A DNA stretch of 64,000 nucleotides from Puccinellia tenuiflora (Eukaryota > Streptophyta > Magnoliopsida > Poales > Poaceae), in contig QRDG01000417.1 of NCBI GenBank assembly GCA_012064385.1, forward strand, positions 960,776 to 1,024,775, in the 5' to 3' direction. Position numbers and translations under genes: made by a program. The first letter of the stretch is position 1, and each line of letters opens with the position of its first letter. Positions 41,646 through 53,569 of the stretch are shown piece by piece. Under the pieces are notes generated by a model. It worked only from the letters and a program-made list of their open reading frames with translations. It ran no database searches and was not told the DNA's origin.

Positions 41646-43030
41646 CGACGTAGCGTGATGCTGGCAAAGGACCGTGGAATCTCAAGTATGGATATACTCC
41701 TCCTAGAGGACGTCCGAACGAAGCCAAATTCTCGTCTGACGAGTCAGATTTTGTACTGGTAGCGGTATTTGTTTGGCTCTGCATTAACGCTGCAGCTAGC
41801 TGTACCAGAAACTTGGCGGCCAAGAAGTTCAGTGTTCCCGTTTTGGCGTTTTGCCTTAGGTGCATGATTTCGCATGAATGGATGCCATTACGTTGTCTCA
41901 TGGAGCCACGGGTTCATCGAACTTGGACCATTTCTCCCCAGCGCAACCCCGGCCGCATCGGCGAATACATCCATAACAATGATTTTTACCTTTCCATCAA
42001 CTAATGGCTTCACCAACATGAATTTCAAAATAAATACAGTATAAACGGAAATTGTATCTCAGCCGAAAAGGGCACCAACAGGCGGGAGTCCACGACCCGT
42101 CCAGTACCTTACACAGGTACCCGTCCAGGTACAGCAAACCAATTAGGTAGAGCACTTTTGCTTTCTCTCATCGCTCCCGTAATCTAATCACGGGCTTACG
42201 TTTATTACCGGGGTACGAACTGGTGAAACCCGCACGTGAAAGGACGGACTAGTAGCACGAGTGCACGGACGCCGGACCGACGTGCAACGACGAGCCAAAA
42301 AGGGTGACGTCAGCACCTACGGCCGCCCAGCGCGGCACACAAGCCGCCGGGTGGGCCCATCGTCTCGGCCAGTCGCACGAGCTTTCGTGTCGGCCATTCA
42401 AGCTCCTGCTCCACGTCCACGTGGGGCACCTCGTGCGTGCGCGTGCCGTGCAGCGCGGGTGCACGCGCCGCAGCAGCCGGCTCAGACTCTTCCCTATCCC
42501 TGGGCCGTACTCCTACGTCTTTTTTCAATCCCGCCCCGCACCTTATCTGCAATTGGCACGAGGTATGCATGCACGATTGCGTATGCTTTCCCTGCTGTAG
42601 AAAGAAAAGAAGCAGGAAGGTTCGCGGTATTGCAGTAAAAAATGGGAGTATTATATTCCGTGGTATACCTAGAAGTCGTAACGAGGTTATCCACTCGTAT
42701 TTTCATACGCACGAGTACGTACGTGTATTACAGTCACCAGTGTTCAGTCCAACGACGCCACAACAAACGTACATGTCTACTGTATTAACCTCATAATCCA
42801 TGTGTACTCCGTGTAGGAGTAGTAGAAAGCGAAAAGAAACCACTAGCTAGGTCAAAACTGACAGTCTGTATATATAAACGAAAAGAAATTAGAGGCCAAA
42901 TTAATAGGAGTCGGGAATACGGGGCGGACACGTAAACTCTAACGTGATGGTGGTTACGGGGGAGCCCATCACGACAAACAACTCAACTCCGAGCTCCTCC
43001 AGCCGTGGGCCCCACCGCCGCACCAGCCCG
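41646..43030. other. Upstream region of the S40-like gene
   Basis: No gene is supported, although several open frames exist in the GC-rich part (42240-42640). G-box cores (cacgtg) occur at about 42233 and 42420. Such elements are bound by bZIP/bHLH factors in light, ABA and stress control. Their link to the gene is inference. Confidence 0.4.
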
Positions 43031-43038
43031 CCGTGGCC

Positions 43039-43046
43039 TATAAATC
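43039..43046 (+). promoter_or_regulatory. TATA box of the S40-like gene
   Basis: The motif ctataaat lies 166 bases upstream of the ATG at 43205. That places transcription start near 43070 and gives a leader of about 130 bases. Confidence 0.7.
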
Positions 43047-43204
43047 ATCATCGGCTGGTAGACCCGGGCGCCAATCCTCCGCCTCTTTTAACCGACCCCT
43101 CAACCTCAAGTCTCCCGTGATCGATTTCGTTTGGTTCCTCCCACCCGCCGAAGCAAAACCAATCCATCCGCCGGCGCCGGCCGCCGTAGCTACTGCTGCT
43201 GCTG

Positions 43205-43720
43205 ATGGCGAAGGCGCGCAGGCCGACGGCGTTCTCCTCCGCCGCGGAGCGCTTCCTCGGCTTCCACAGCCGATCCCCTAGCTCCGCCACCGTCGCCCCG
43301 TTCCCCGGCGACGACGACCTGCCCGACCTGGTCGAATCGGACATCTGGTACTCGCAGCCGTCGTCGGACGCGCGGACCTCCACCGCCGATGATCAGGACG
43401 ACGCCGAAGAGAGCACGGGACGGACGCCCAAGAAGCGGGTGGGCGGGCTGAGCCGGGCGTTCGCGGACGGCCGGCAGGTGGCCGCGTCGGCGCCCGTCCA
43501 GGTGCCGGCGTGGCCGAGCCGGTTCGCCGAGCTGGAGCCGGAGCCCGCCGCCCTGCCGTGCGAGCAAGAGGACGCCGACGGGTGGGTGCCGCCGCACGTG
43601 TACCTGGCGCGCCGGCAGGCCAGGGCGTCGGTGGTCGAGGGCGTCGGCCGCACCCTCAAGGGCCGGGACGCCTCGCGGGTGCGCGACGCCGTCTGGAGCC
43701 GAACCGGATTCCCCGGCTGA
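43205..43720 (+). CDS. S40/DUF584 senescence-regulator-like protein, intronless, 171 aa
   Basis: The protein has the layout of the plant S40 family (PF04520): a Ser-rich N-terminus, an acidic DLVESDIWYS box at 41-50, and the conserved C-terminal block GWVPPHVYLARRQARASVVE at 126-145 followed by GVGRTLKGRDASRVR and AVWSRTGF ending at 169. S40 proteins are small nuclear plant proteins, several of them induced during leaf senescence and by dark or stress hormones; their molecular activity is not established. A basic stretch TPKKRVGG at 74-81 could serve nuclear import. The first ATG after the TATA box is used. It is GC-rich and intronless, as usual for the family in grasses, and shows no defect. 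Transposons lie on both sides, the nearest being the Stowaway at 41520-41643 and another at 44604. Confidence 0.9.
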   Translation: MAKARRPTAFSSAAERFLGFHSRSPSSATVAPFPGDDDLPDLVESDIWYSQPSSDARTSTADDQDDAEESTGRTPKKRVGGLSRAFADGRQVAASAPVQVPAWPSRFAELEPEPAALPCEQEDADGWVPPHVYLARRQARASVVEGVGRTLKGRDASRVRDAVWSRTGFPG

Positions 43721-46700
43721 GCTTGAGCTGAACCGGATCGTAGGCCGGACTGCTCCGATTTTAATTAGGACATCATATCCCCTTTGAATTTGCTTCCCTT
43801 TTTGTCACAAAGTTTTGTTTAATGAGAAGCAAAGATTTGCGATTTGGCTTGATTTGATTTTTGTTTAATGAGAAGCAAGGATTTGCGAGAAGCAGACAAA
43901 CACAAATGTGTGGTGTGTATTGTAGACATTGGTTGAATTGTTGTTGATTGTGTAGTTGGGTAGTCTGTATACGTAGCTCCAACCGAAGTGGTTGAAGTCT
44001 GATTTTATTCCTTTGTTTCCCCGAAGAAGATATCGGGCACAGACAATATATCTTTGTATTTTACCTGAATATTCTATCTGATGATCATATACAGTACCTT
44101 CTTTTTGGCTTCAGCTCTTAGAATTGGCATATACTTTCTCCTATAATTCAGTGGAGCTCGATCGCTGTGCACTGAAGAAAAAGAAACCCCAAAGATCAAC
44201 CAACGGACACGCTGGTTAAGGTGCTTCGTACTTTTCTACAAGTAAAATACATTGCCATTCATTTGCGCATGTGCTGCATGCTCCACAACAATTTTGTATA
44301 TATTGTCAAAAGATGCCACTTGCGGGGACGGATTACAGTATTATTCTAGAGTAGCAGAGAGCCTAGGAGGAACATTCCTTTGGGCGCATGCATGCTTCCT
44401 CGAATGTGCTTCAAGGGTACTACTGTATTTTTTGTTCTGCTTTATTATCCACTGTATATCCGCAATTGTAGAGACATAATATTTCGTTACATGTTCATTG
44501 AGGATATTACTAGTATAAATTTGGTTCGGAGTTTTGGAACCAGCCTTCCTCCGATTCTAAATTTCAATCTATTGGTTGTTATTTTTTAACAATAAAAATC
44601 TTACTCCCGCCGTTTCAAATTAGTTGATATGAATTTGTCTAGATACGGATACATCGCACACTAAAATATATCTAGATACATCTGCATGTAGAACGGAGAG
44701 AGTACATCTTTGGAATAAAATCAACACGTTATCCAACCGTCTTTAAGTTTCATTTAGTAAGCATCATTCTCGTATTTACAGCAAACTCAATCCACACTTC
44801 ACTATCTTGAAGTTTCGCATATGAAAATCAGATGAAACTTAAATCTTTGATATGTTACAAATACAACATCCATCAACCTTGATGTAGTAGGTACATGGTT
44901 CCAAATTTGACAACATCTAGACCTGACTTCAAATTTTGATTTTTGTTGAAAAACATAATGGATCTTACTTTAGCAGATGGTTCCTTGACGTGAACTGAAA
45001 TTTAGGCAAAGAAAGTATGTCGGCTTTACCGATTGTTGAGACTCAATTAATATGTTTATGCCTATATTTCTGTCTATCCACATTATTAGATATGGATAAG
45101 TATTCTTACACTTGGATTCAATGCCCACTGTCAAGATATCATTGATATGGCTACTCTTGTTTTCATAGTAGGATCACCTGCTCAAATTAAAGCAAACCAA
45201 AATTAGAAGTAACTATATATATTCAAGAAGCTGCAAGCCTTTGCATAATATGCGTATGCCGCTACTCTCGCTAAAGCAAGTCGCAATCTCATTGGCAACG
45301 GGTGGGTCACAATTGAAATTATCTAAACAAATCTAGGCAATACCATTGTATAAGCATACACCAATTGTTCAGTGCATTGTTTGTTTTTTTATATGGTCTT
45401 AGAAAGCAAACTCAGAAGGAGAGCAATATTTATCCAATAGTAAATTCTTATAGTTTGACATTTGTGACACCAAATATCATACATAACAAAAAAAATCGGC
45501 ATCTAGCCTCATTTAGTGAATTACGTGACAATTTTTACACATCTTAAATGTTTTCCCTATGATGTCGTCTTCTCCTCCCTCTCGGTGATGTCGACCTTCA
45601 CCATGACGTCATTGCCTCCTCTCTCGTTGGTGTCGTGGTGGTGGCCCTAGCAGTTAGCTAGCTTTCTATAGTTGGCTAATTAAGTACTTAATGTTAGGTT
45701 TGTTCTAGGCAATTGTGTACTTATTCTCGTAGTTGCCAATAGGTGGATGCAATCATGCAAGTGACATTAGGAGTGGTTATATCATTTGGTGAAGAAGAGT
45801 GTTAGGAGATGGGTCCATGGGTTGTGCCCCACGAGACATGATGCTGGTGCATGTTACGATGGCGCGACACCGACTAAGAAGCGAAAATCGTCGAGGATAA
45901 AATTCGCCTCCAATGTGGCATGACACATATACCCGACGACTTGGCCCAATCTCATGTATGTAAATATTTGAATGTGGTAATAAAATAGCGCAATTTTCAC
46001 CAAGAGACGTAAGAGGAAGAAGTTTTTATTAAAGGAGTGATTGATGTCAAACTAAAAGGCTAGAAAAAAAAAGGATTTACTCATTATATCCAAACGAATG
46101 ATCGGCGGCGATTAATAATAGCACTTGTAGTTGTACAAATGATTGGTGTAAAGCTTATCCATATCAGCATAAAGATAGCGTAAACACGACGAATATAGAA
46201 TGATCGATGAACGCGTAAGACGTAAACGACTGATCAATCGCCATACCATGCGTTCCGGAATCGGGGACATTAGCTGTGGTTCGAGTTAATTAAGGAGCCG
46301 TAACAAGGAGTAGCACCGCAGCATGCATAGCTAGGCTGCTAGCGCGCGAAGGGGGGAGGAAGCAACAGCTACAGGGACGTGCGCTTTTGGCCGCTCGCGC
46401 GTGCTCCTTTTTCTCGTGGTGCCTTTCCGCCGGAGAGGGACGCGTGCGGCTGCCGGCTGCCCGCTCCGGAGTCCGGACTTGCGGTCGATTGGCGCAGTGC
46501 AGACGTGAACCAGTACTGTACGCTTCGGTTTCCCGTCGCTGGCTGGCGCCGGGGACGCGCGTCGGCGTGTGCGTGCGTACCTTATCAGCAGGAGTGCAGG
46601 ACCAGGACATCGATAATTGCTCGGATCTGTCCAACCAACCAGCAGACAAGTGTGACCCGGTTCCGGTGGCGGTGCAATGGATGCAGCCGTGTTGTGCGTT

Positions 46701-46773
46701 TTTCTTTTTCTTTTTGTACTGTTGCGTAAAGGTTAGCCCGGTGAGGCTGCTGAACCTAGCCATGGAGTACTCC
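43721..46773. other. Gene-free stretch downstream of the S40-like gene
   Basis: The first 300 bases are the gene's 3' region and contain a 30-bp direct duplication (tttaatgagaagcaaagattt near 43815 and 43863). The rest is AT-rich with a Stowaway at 44604-44702. 46290-46770 is GC-rich with overlapping open frames on both strands, none recognised. Confidence 0.4.
44604..44702. mobile_element. Short Stowaway MITE, 99 bp
   Basis: CTCCCGCCGTTTCAAATTAG at the left and AACGGAGAGAG at the right are flanked by TA (44602-44603, 44703-44704). The interior (gtctagatacggatac) matches other Stowaways in the window. The right repeat is eroded. Confidence 0.7.
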
Positions 46774-47303
46774 GGTATAATAATTTGTCCTAAATGCAAA
46801 CCATCAGCCCGATCTGATCCCCGGAAAATTTTCAATCAAATCTGACCCCTCCTAAAACGTCACATGAATAGACACAATCTCATAGACTAACAGAATAAAT
46901 CTAGAGGGTCTGAAAATCATAAAACGTCACCCCTTCGATTTGTTTGAAACTATGAAATGCAAGAAACCGACTAAGTCACTTGATGTGGCGTTTTTGCAGC
47001 CTTGGTGCCTCGGAGACCGTAGTAAAACATCAAGTGACATATTCTGAGTCTACGTAGAAATCTTAGAGGACCTAAGATTGTATAAACGCCACATCAGTAG
47101 ACTTATTTCGAATGACTTAGTTGTATTTCGCATTTTTCAGTTTCAGATAGCTAAAGGACGATGACGTTTTCTGAAATTTTCTGAGCCTCTAAGACGGTCG
47201 GATCCTCATGTAAATGTGTTGTTTTAGAGGAGGGGTCAAAAGGTTTTCGGAGGCCAGATCTAATTGATAGTTTGGCTAAGAACCATTTAAGACAAATTAT
47301 GCC
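46774..47303. mobile_element. DNA transposon with about 95-bp inverted repeats, 530 bp
   Basis: The left end (ggtataataatttgtcctaa, later ctgacccctcctaaaacg) and the right end read in reverse (ggcataatttgtcttaaatgg, later tgacccctcctctaaaac) are long imperfect inverted repeats. The flanks gtactcc (46767-46773) and gtacctcc (47304-47311) look like a target duplication with one indel. Long terminal repeats suggest a MULE-type or hAT-type MITE. The ends of the overlapping ORF at 46290-46835 fall inside it. Confidence 0.6.
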
Positions 47304-47562
47304 GTACCTCCACACTTGATGTTGAGTTCCATCTCACGTTCTCACAGAACTGTAAATCCGTGTGACCGTGTCCCATATCAAGCTCTTTGATCGACTCTAT
47401 CATTGCGCCGATAGTGGCCGGCGAACGGACAAATCAAATCCCTTGTTCATCTGGGCGATGTGCTCAATAATCAATGTATTAATTGAGTGCGAATGGATAT
47501 TGGATGATGATTTCATGGTTTGATTGGTACACATAACTGGATACCGGATAATGATCACTTAT

Positions 47563-48884
47563 GGTCCGTTCGGATGTTCGCATTGGGAGCCTCGATATTA
47601 TATTGGGTTGAATATCAATATCATGGAATATTGATATTGAGTTCGAATGTCAATATTTTCTGTTTGGATGTGTTAGATATTCATACCTAGACAAGATATT
47701 GAGTTTGAATATCAAATGCTGTTTGGATGTTATAAAAGCAGTTTTTCGAGACATTGAGCATTGTACTGTTATATTCATCACAAAATGTGCTAAACAACCA
47801 CATATTACGGTACAAGTGGTGAATTGCGGTTCTACCATATTTTGATTATTATAAGTAGTGAAATTCCTCTGTTTTTTTTAATTTCGATGTATAAGAAACC
47901 AGTCTACAGTTAAAGAAAAATTTATAATTTCAATGCAATTAAAGTGTTAAAAAGTATCCATGACCACACATATTTCACCAAAGCTTGTTTAGCAATCCAG
48001 CACATATCCATGACCACACATATTTCACAAGCATGTTAAGAAAATAGGACATAAAAAGTACAACACTAGAAAGATCAGTGTTCATTTACTCCGTACAGCA
48101 CATATCCATGACCACACATATTCATGGCCGATTTATCTACTAAAGTGGAAAGATCAGAGGGGAGCACGAGACAGCAGGATGGTGCACCGGCCACGGGATC
48201 TTCGCCTTCGGGATGGTGCGCCGGCCACCGGGAAGCTAAAGCTCAGGATGGCGCACCGGCCGCCGGAGCTTCGTACAATCGATCCTGTACCTGCACTGCA
48301 AAGATAGATGAGAGGGAAGAACGAGAAAGCAGGAGAAGGGCAGGGGGTCGGGAAGGAGGAGGTGGGGCGGGAGGCCGGACGGAGCCGTGCCTGGACGGAG
48401 AGGGAGAGGGCAGGAGGCCGGAGTGCCCGCGCCGCCGGCCGGCCGCCGCCCTAGCTAGGTCTTGCACCTGCCCGGAGAGGAGGGGGAGAGGGAGGGAGAG
48501 AAAGCAGCGACGGTGAGGAAGGGTGGCGGGAGGAGGCCGCCGGGGGCAGGCCGCCGCTCGGGAGGGAAGGAGCTTCGTACCTGCACCGCCGGCGTCCTAG
48601 GTTTTCCGCCTCGCTCGTCCCTGATGCATCTCGCTCGCTCGACTCTGTCTGCTCGTTCGCGAACCGGTACGCTAGGCCTCGCTTGCGAATATGGAGGCAA
48701 TCTCCAGGGGTGGAGCTCGAGATTGAGCTAGGTGCCGTTTTAACTACGCGCGGGTGGGCTCGATATTCAGCCCGAATGTCTCGACCCAATGTCACACACA
48801 TCCAAACGCTGATATTCTGGATATTCGGGCCTGAATGTCACGATTATCCAATATCGAGGCTGAAAGCAAACATCCGAACGGAGC
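47563..48884. mobile_element. DNA transposon, 1.3 kb, with GC-rich cargo
   Basis: Ends GGTCCGTTCGGATGTTCGCATT and, in reverse, GCTCCGTTCGGATGTTTGCTTT are followed by agcctcgatatt on both sides, giving inverted repeats of about 35 bp or more. Inside, ccatgaccacacatattt occurs three times (47960-48125), followed by a GC-rich block (48170-48720) with repeated ggatggcgcaccggcc words and open frames without known similarity. The target duplication is unclear; PIF/Harbinger is possible from the ends. Confidence 0.6.
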
Positions 48885-49544
48885 ATACATATGTTGTTTA
48901 AATGATTGCCACGATAGTGTTTGTGTGTGAAGGTACGCGTCCTCCTTTTCCATCTCTCCTTTATAGTCATTTTCCCTATCGGGCAAGTGGAAGCAACTCA
49001 ACATGTCGTAGTGGAGGCATATCCCCCTACCTTCCACGCCTAAGACAGCTAGCACATCAGTCAATTTGGTGTTAACCTGGACTTCCAACTAAGGCTGTGT
49101 ATCTGAGTCACCTTTGTCTCCTCGGAGGCATATCCCCTCCCTTTCACGACCAGGACACGAGACGAATATCCACTAAGAATACTCTATCGGTTGGGTTTTC
49201 CAAACTCTCTCTGTTATATTCTACTCCGTAAATGGGTGCTTTGGTTCGTGGACTCTTACAAGATTTGATAGTCTAGCCGCGCCAGATGCTGTCATCCTTT
49301 TGGGAGCTAGCTAGCCACTAGTGTTCAGTAGAACTTGATGGTTTGATATGCAGGTGTGAAGAGTGATCTCACCGGATAAGTAAAGCTAACAGGATATGAT
49401 GGTGGTATCGACACTTCTGAATCCACTTGGGATAGAAACCGGTCTGTGTTTCACTTTGAGCGAGCAATGGCGAGTTCATCCGTATGCGACATTTTGGGGT
49501 TGGCGCACAATATTTCAATACGAAAAGAGTTTATAAAATCCGAA

Positions 49545-50095
49545 ATAAAAAAGAACATGTATCATGGAAATAAATAGGGTACTATTTAGACGCTAATAAC
49601 ATGCTATAGCATATCTAAAGAGTCCATGCTAAATTTTAGCAATTTTGCTCTCCGTGGTGCTATTCGTAAAATAGCATACTATATTGCGCTGAAATGTCAT
49701 AGTGTTAATGCGCTATTTCTTCCCCATCCTATCGGCCCAAAGGACTAAGTGTTCCACCATATGAATAAGAAGAAATTGATTTCAGTTTGTCGTGGTTATT
49801 AACTGTAATATGATGTTTCCTATTTTGAATCGAAATTTGTGCTATGTTGTTTTTTCCTATGAGATGTTGATGTTAGGCTTCTATAAAATTGAAAAATATT
49901 CTTGTACGTGGTTATGCATATATTATTCTGATATTTTTAAACTATATCTTTTATTCTTTTTTAATTCCTTTATTTTTAGGCTATATCTGTTTTTTTACTC
50001 TGTTTAAAATATATCTAGCACGCTATATCGTGTATAGCATCTGGAGGAGTCCGCCACTATTTTTCTTAGCATGCTATTTGATACCTTGACATGTA
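49545..50095. mobile_element. Insertion of about 550 bp found only in unit 1
   Basis: Comparison with unit 2 shows extra sequence between gtttataaaatccgaaat and acacatttaagaaa. Its ends contain imperfect inverted words (atgtatcatggaaataaatag on the left, ctatttgataccttgacatg on the right) and internal gctatagc motifs, so it is probably a non-autonomous DNA transposon. Confidence 0.5.
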
Positions 50096-50294
50096 CACAT
50101 TTAAGAAATCACAAACATTTTCGGAGTTTTAATTTTCCGGTACCTCAAACTTAAAGCTCAAGTTACCCTAGATATAGTAATGCGTGCTAGATATACTATG
50201 TGCAATAGAATTATAATTAGGCTGGAATTCTATTACTGTGTATAAGATTAGAGCCCGTAAGTACGGAGATTCTCTCTTCAGCAAAAAATAAGTA

Positions 50295-50411
50295 CTCCCT
50301 CCGTCCACATAAAGATGTCACAAATTTCTCTAAATACGGATGTATCTAGACGTGTTTCGCGTCTAGATACATCCATATCTAACATTTGTGACATCCTTTG
50401 ATGGACAGAGG
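50295..50411. mobile_element. Stowaway MITE, 117 bp
   Basis: CTCCCTCCGTCCACATAAAG and the inverted partner ending TGATGGACAGAGG are flanked by TA on both sides. Long inner inverted repeats (gatgtcacaaat) let it fold almost fully. Unit 2 lacks it and shows the empty site (aaaaagaagtacataaattc). Confidence 0.85.
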
Positions 50412-50880
50412 TAATACATAAATTCACTGGTCAACTTAAATTTTCAAATGCTAGTGGGATTAACTAAGGTAGGAGTTTCTCAACAGAAGCTGCTCAAACT
50501 TCAAAGTGTAGATTATGAGCTGTGAATATCCACATTGTTCCATAACTCCCAAATACTGAGCTCTTAACCTTTTTATTCAAGGAATGTGGACAGGCCTTCC
50601 ATGACTATGCGAAGAGAATGACATCAGAACAAAGAAGTCACGCATGGCGCATCTATATATCCATTGTCCATTTGTCCCACGCGCTTGCCGTCTACTTTTC
50701 TTTTTACCTAAACAACGCGACTGCAACCTATAATAATTGGTCAACTAGAAACTGAGCAAGATCTAGCTAGTATATGGGCGTTGATGCAACAAATTATAAT
50801 TAGATTGAAAACAAGAGTAGTCCTCCACAACCATTTGATTAAACTGGATATTTATATCAATTGCTCACGATAGTCTAAAT

Positions 50881-51359
50881 CAAGGCTTTGGTTCCCGAAC
50901 GTGATTTTTTCCCGAGGGGGCTCGGGATTCCCGGTTACCGCGCGCGGTAACCGAGAAATCCCGGACGCTTACCGGACAAATTTAAAAATTAAATTTTGAA
51001 TTAAAGTTTGCACGATCGGGTAATATATGAGTTAAACTACAATTTATAAAAACCTGATATGTAGCGTAGTGGTATGCGTCTGTTTAGCCCTCTAGGGAGT
51101 GACGTGGTCGCGGTGTCGAATCTTGCTCACCACTTTTTATATTTTATCTCGTACAGCCAAAATAATTCTCAAAAAGGAAGTGAAAGGTGGGGAACTCGAA
51201 CTAGGGATGGTGTGATATATTTAGCAGAGATTGGTGTTTAAATTCAAAATTTTCAAAAAAATCGAGATTATTTGACCGATAAGCACACTTCCCAAGCATG
51301 CTCGGGAATTTCGGTTACAGGTCGGTAACCGGATTTACCGACCGGTAACCAAATCCCTG
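50881..51359. mobile_element. hAT-type MITE with a tRNA-like segment, 479 bp
   Basis: The ends CAAGGCTTTGGTTCCCG and, inverted, CAGGGATTTGGTTACCGG are flanked by a perfect 8-bp duplication GTCTAAAT (50873-50880, 51360-51367), as for hAT elements. Inside, 51055-51130 has an A-box-like tagcgtagtgg and a B-box-like gtgtcgaatcttg at tRNA spacing. The element sits exactly between the two duplication units. Confidence 0.85.
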
Positions 51360-51360
51360 G

Positions 51361-53560
51361 TCTAAATGATTTCCACGATAGCCCTTTTCCATCTCTCCTT
51401 TAGTCCTTTTCCCAATCGGGCAAGTGGAAGTAACTCAGCATGCGTAGTGGAGGCAAGCACAATGATGACTAGCACATCAGTCCTTTTAGTGCTAATGCTG
51501 ACTTGGATTTCCAACTAAGACAGTGTATCTGAGTCATCTTTGTCTCCTCGGAGGCATATCCCCTCCCTTTCACGACCAAGACTCAACACACGAGAGGAAT
51601 ATCCACAGGAATACTCTATTGGTTGGGTTTTGCAAGCTCTCTGTTATATTCTAAATGGGTGCTTTGGTTCGTGGACTCTTTAGGATTTTGATTGATAGTC
51701 ATGTCGCGCCAGATGTTGTCATCGTTTTGGGAGCTTGCTACCTAGTGCAAAGAGATATCTCACCGGATAAGTAAAGCTAACAGGATATGCCGGTGGCATC
51801 TACACTTCTGAATCCCCTTTTGGGATAGAAACCGGTATGTGTTTCACTTTGAGCGAGCAACGCCGAGTTCATCCATTTATGCCTTTTTTGGGGTTGGCGC
51901 ACTCCCGGAGAATATTTTGAATGTGAAATGAGTTTATAAAATCCGAAAGAGAGGGGCGGCCACCACCATCACTCTTGGAGATTGGCGCTTGGCCAATTTT
52001 TTGCATGTGCCTTGGCTGCATGGTCTCAAACCGAAGGATGTTGCCTCTTCGATTTTCGCCATCTCCAAACGGAAGAACTTCACAGTTCAAAAGACATCAA
52101 AAATGACTTCTAGGCCTCAAAAATCAACATCACAGGATATTATACCGCGCAACACATTCTTGAGTCCATCGACTTATGGACGAGAGTTAGCGAAATCCAC
52201 CTTATTGAGGGAACCCCGGATGACATCACATGGAAATTCACCAATACAGGATTGTACACGGCGGTATCCGCCTACAAGGCGTAGTTTGAGGGCATGACAT
52301 GCTCATCCATGCCAGAAGCGGTGTGGAAGAATCAGACCCCTCCCAAATGCAAGCTTTTTGCTTGGCTTGTCCTTCAAGATAGGGTTTGGACATCCGACCA
52401 GCTCCAACGGTGGGGACGGCCAAATTGTGGCCTTTGCTAACTTTGCAAGCAGGAGGCCAAATCCGTGACTCGTCTCTTCTTCAAGTGTCGCTACACCGTT
52501 CGGATTTGGAATATGGTCATCGCTTAGCTTGGGCTATCAACGGTTGACACGTGAAATTGGGCATCATTCACCTCGGTCAAGGAGTGGTGGGAGTCGGTCA
52601 TCTACGAGCAGGGCACTAAGAGGAAATCTTTGGCTTCTCTCATTATGTTAGTAACGTGGGAGATTTCGAACAAGCGGAACGCGCGGGTCTTTCGCAATGT
52701 CTCCACCATGCCAACTGTCGTAGTTTCTAAAATTAAGTTTGAGGCGGCGAAACAGTTGGGTTCAATTATGTCGCGAGAGTAGACTTTTATATTTCCGGCC
52801 TTCTGGAGCTGCTGCTCGCTATGTAAACTCTTCTTAAAATTCCTCCTTAATTATTGAGATGAGGCATTCGCCTCCGTTTTAAAAAAAAATCTGAAAAAAG
52901 GACACACACATTTAAGAAACCACAGCAATTTTTGGAGGTTTCGTTAAGCTTCCTGTACCTCAGACTTGAAGCTCAAGTCTCCAAAAACAGTATTGCATGC
53001 TACGTATACTAATATACTATGTGAGATACAATTATAGATTAGGCTGGAATTTCTATAAGATTAAGGCCGATAATTACAGAGATTCCTACTTCAGCAAAAA
53101 AGAAGTACATAAATTCAGTGGTCAACTTGAATTTTCAAATCCTAGTTGTATTATTTAAGGTAGGAGTTTCTCAACAGAAGCTGCTGAAACTTCAAAGTAT
53201 AGGTTATGAGCTGTTAATATGCACATCGTTAGATTACTCCTAAATCCCGATCGAGCTATTGTTTTTTAAAAGGGTTTTCACAAGCCATGACTTTGCTAAC
53301 AGAATGACCTTGACTTGCATCAACGAAGTCACGCATCCATACATTGTCCATTTCTGCCACGCGCTTGCGTCTACTTTTCTTTCACCTAAAAATAACGGGC
53401 TAGACTGCAACCTACAATATTTGGTCAACTAGAAACTGAGCAAGAGCTAGCTAGTAGATGGACGGTGATGCAACAAATTATAACTAGTTTCAAAATAAGA
53501 GTAGTCCTCCACAGCCATTTGATTAAATAGGATATTCGGATCATTTGCTCAAAAATACAA
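51361..53560. repeat. Direct duplication, unit 2
   Basis: This is the second copy of the block at 48897-50872. It carries its own insertion, a truncated LINE (51949-52886), and lacks both unit 1 insertions. Otherwise it contains no gene. Confidence 0.85.
51949..52886 (+). mobile_element. 5'-truncated LINE with zf-RVT region and A tail
   Basis: The plus strand, with a few breaks, encodes the C-terminal part of an L1-type LINE polyprotein: GLKPKDVASSIFAISKRKN, PEAVWKNQTPPKCKLFAWLV, then QDRVWTSDQLQRWGRPNCGLC and a CKQEAKSVTRLFFKCRYTVRIW stretch (zf-RVT finger), followed by a short tail ending MSRE and an A run at 52881-52889. Stops at GC*LC and elsewhere show that it is dead. A near-perfect 10-bp target duplication (aaatccgaaa at 51939-51948, aaatctgaaa at 52887-52896) confirms insertion into unit 2. 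Confidence 0.85.
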
Positions 53561-53569
53561 TAACATCTA

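Larger units (their letters stand above)
48897..50872. repeat. Direct duplication, unit 1
   Basis: This unit matches 51361-53560 in order and orientation: ccttttccatctctcctt, ctcggaggcatatcccctccc, gtgctttggttcgtggactc, ggtaggagtttctcaacagaagc and ggtcaactagaaactgagcaag occur in both. Unit 1 has two insertions that unit 2 lacks (about 49545-50095 and the MITE at 50295-50411). No coding region is supported. Confidence 0.85.

Noticed and set aside
42261..42796. Open frames of 98-125 codons in the S40 upstream region
   Set aside because: Overlapping frames on both strands in GC-rich DNA with no motif, no splice logic and no TATA-led start.
46290..46845. 181-codon minus-strand and 152-codon plus-strand ORFs
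   Set aside because: They overlap each other and run into the inverted-repeat transposon; no recognisable domain.
51055..51130. A functional tRNA gene
   Set aside because: A-box and B-box words are present, but the acceptor stem and a cloverleaf cannot be drawn cleanly; noted as tRNA-like sequence inside a MITE.
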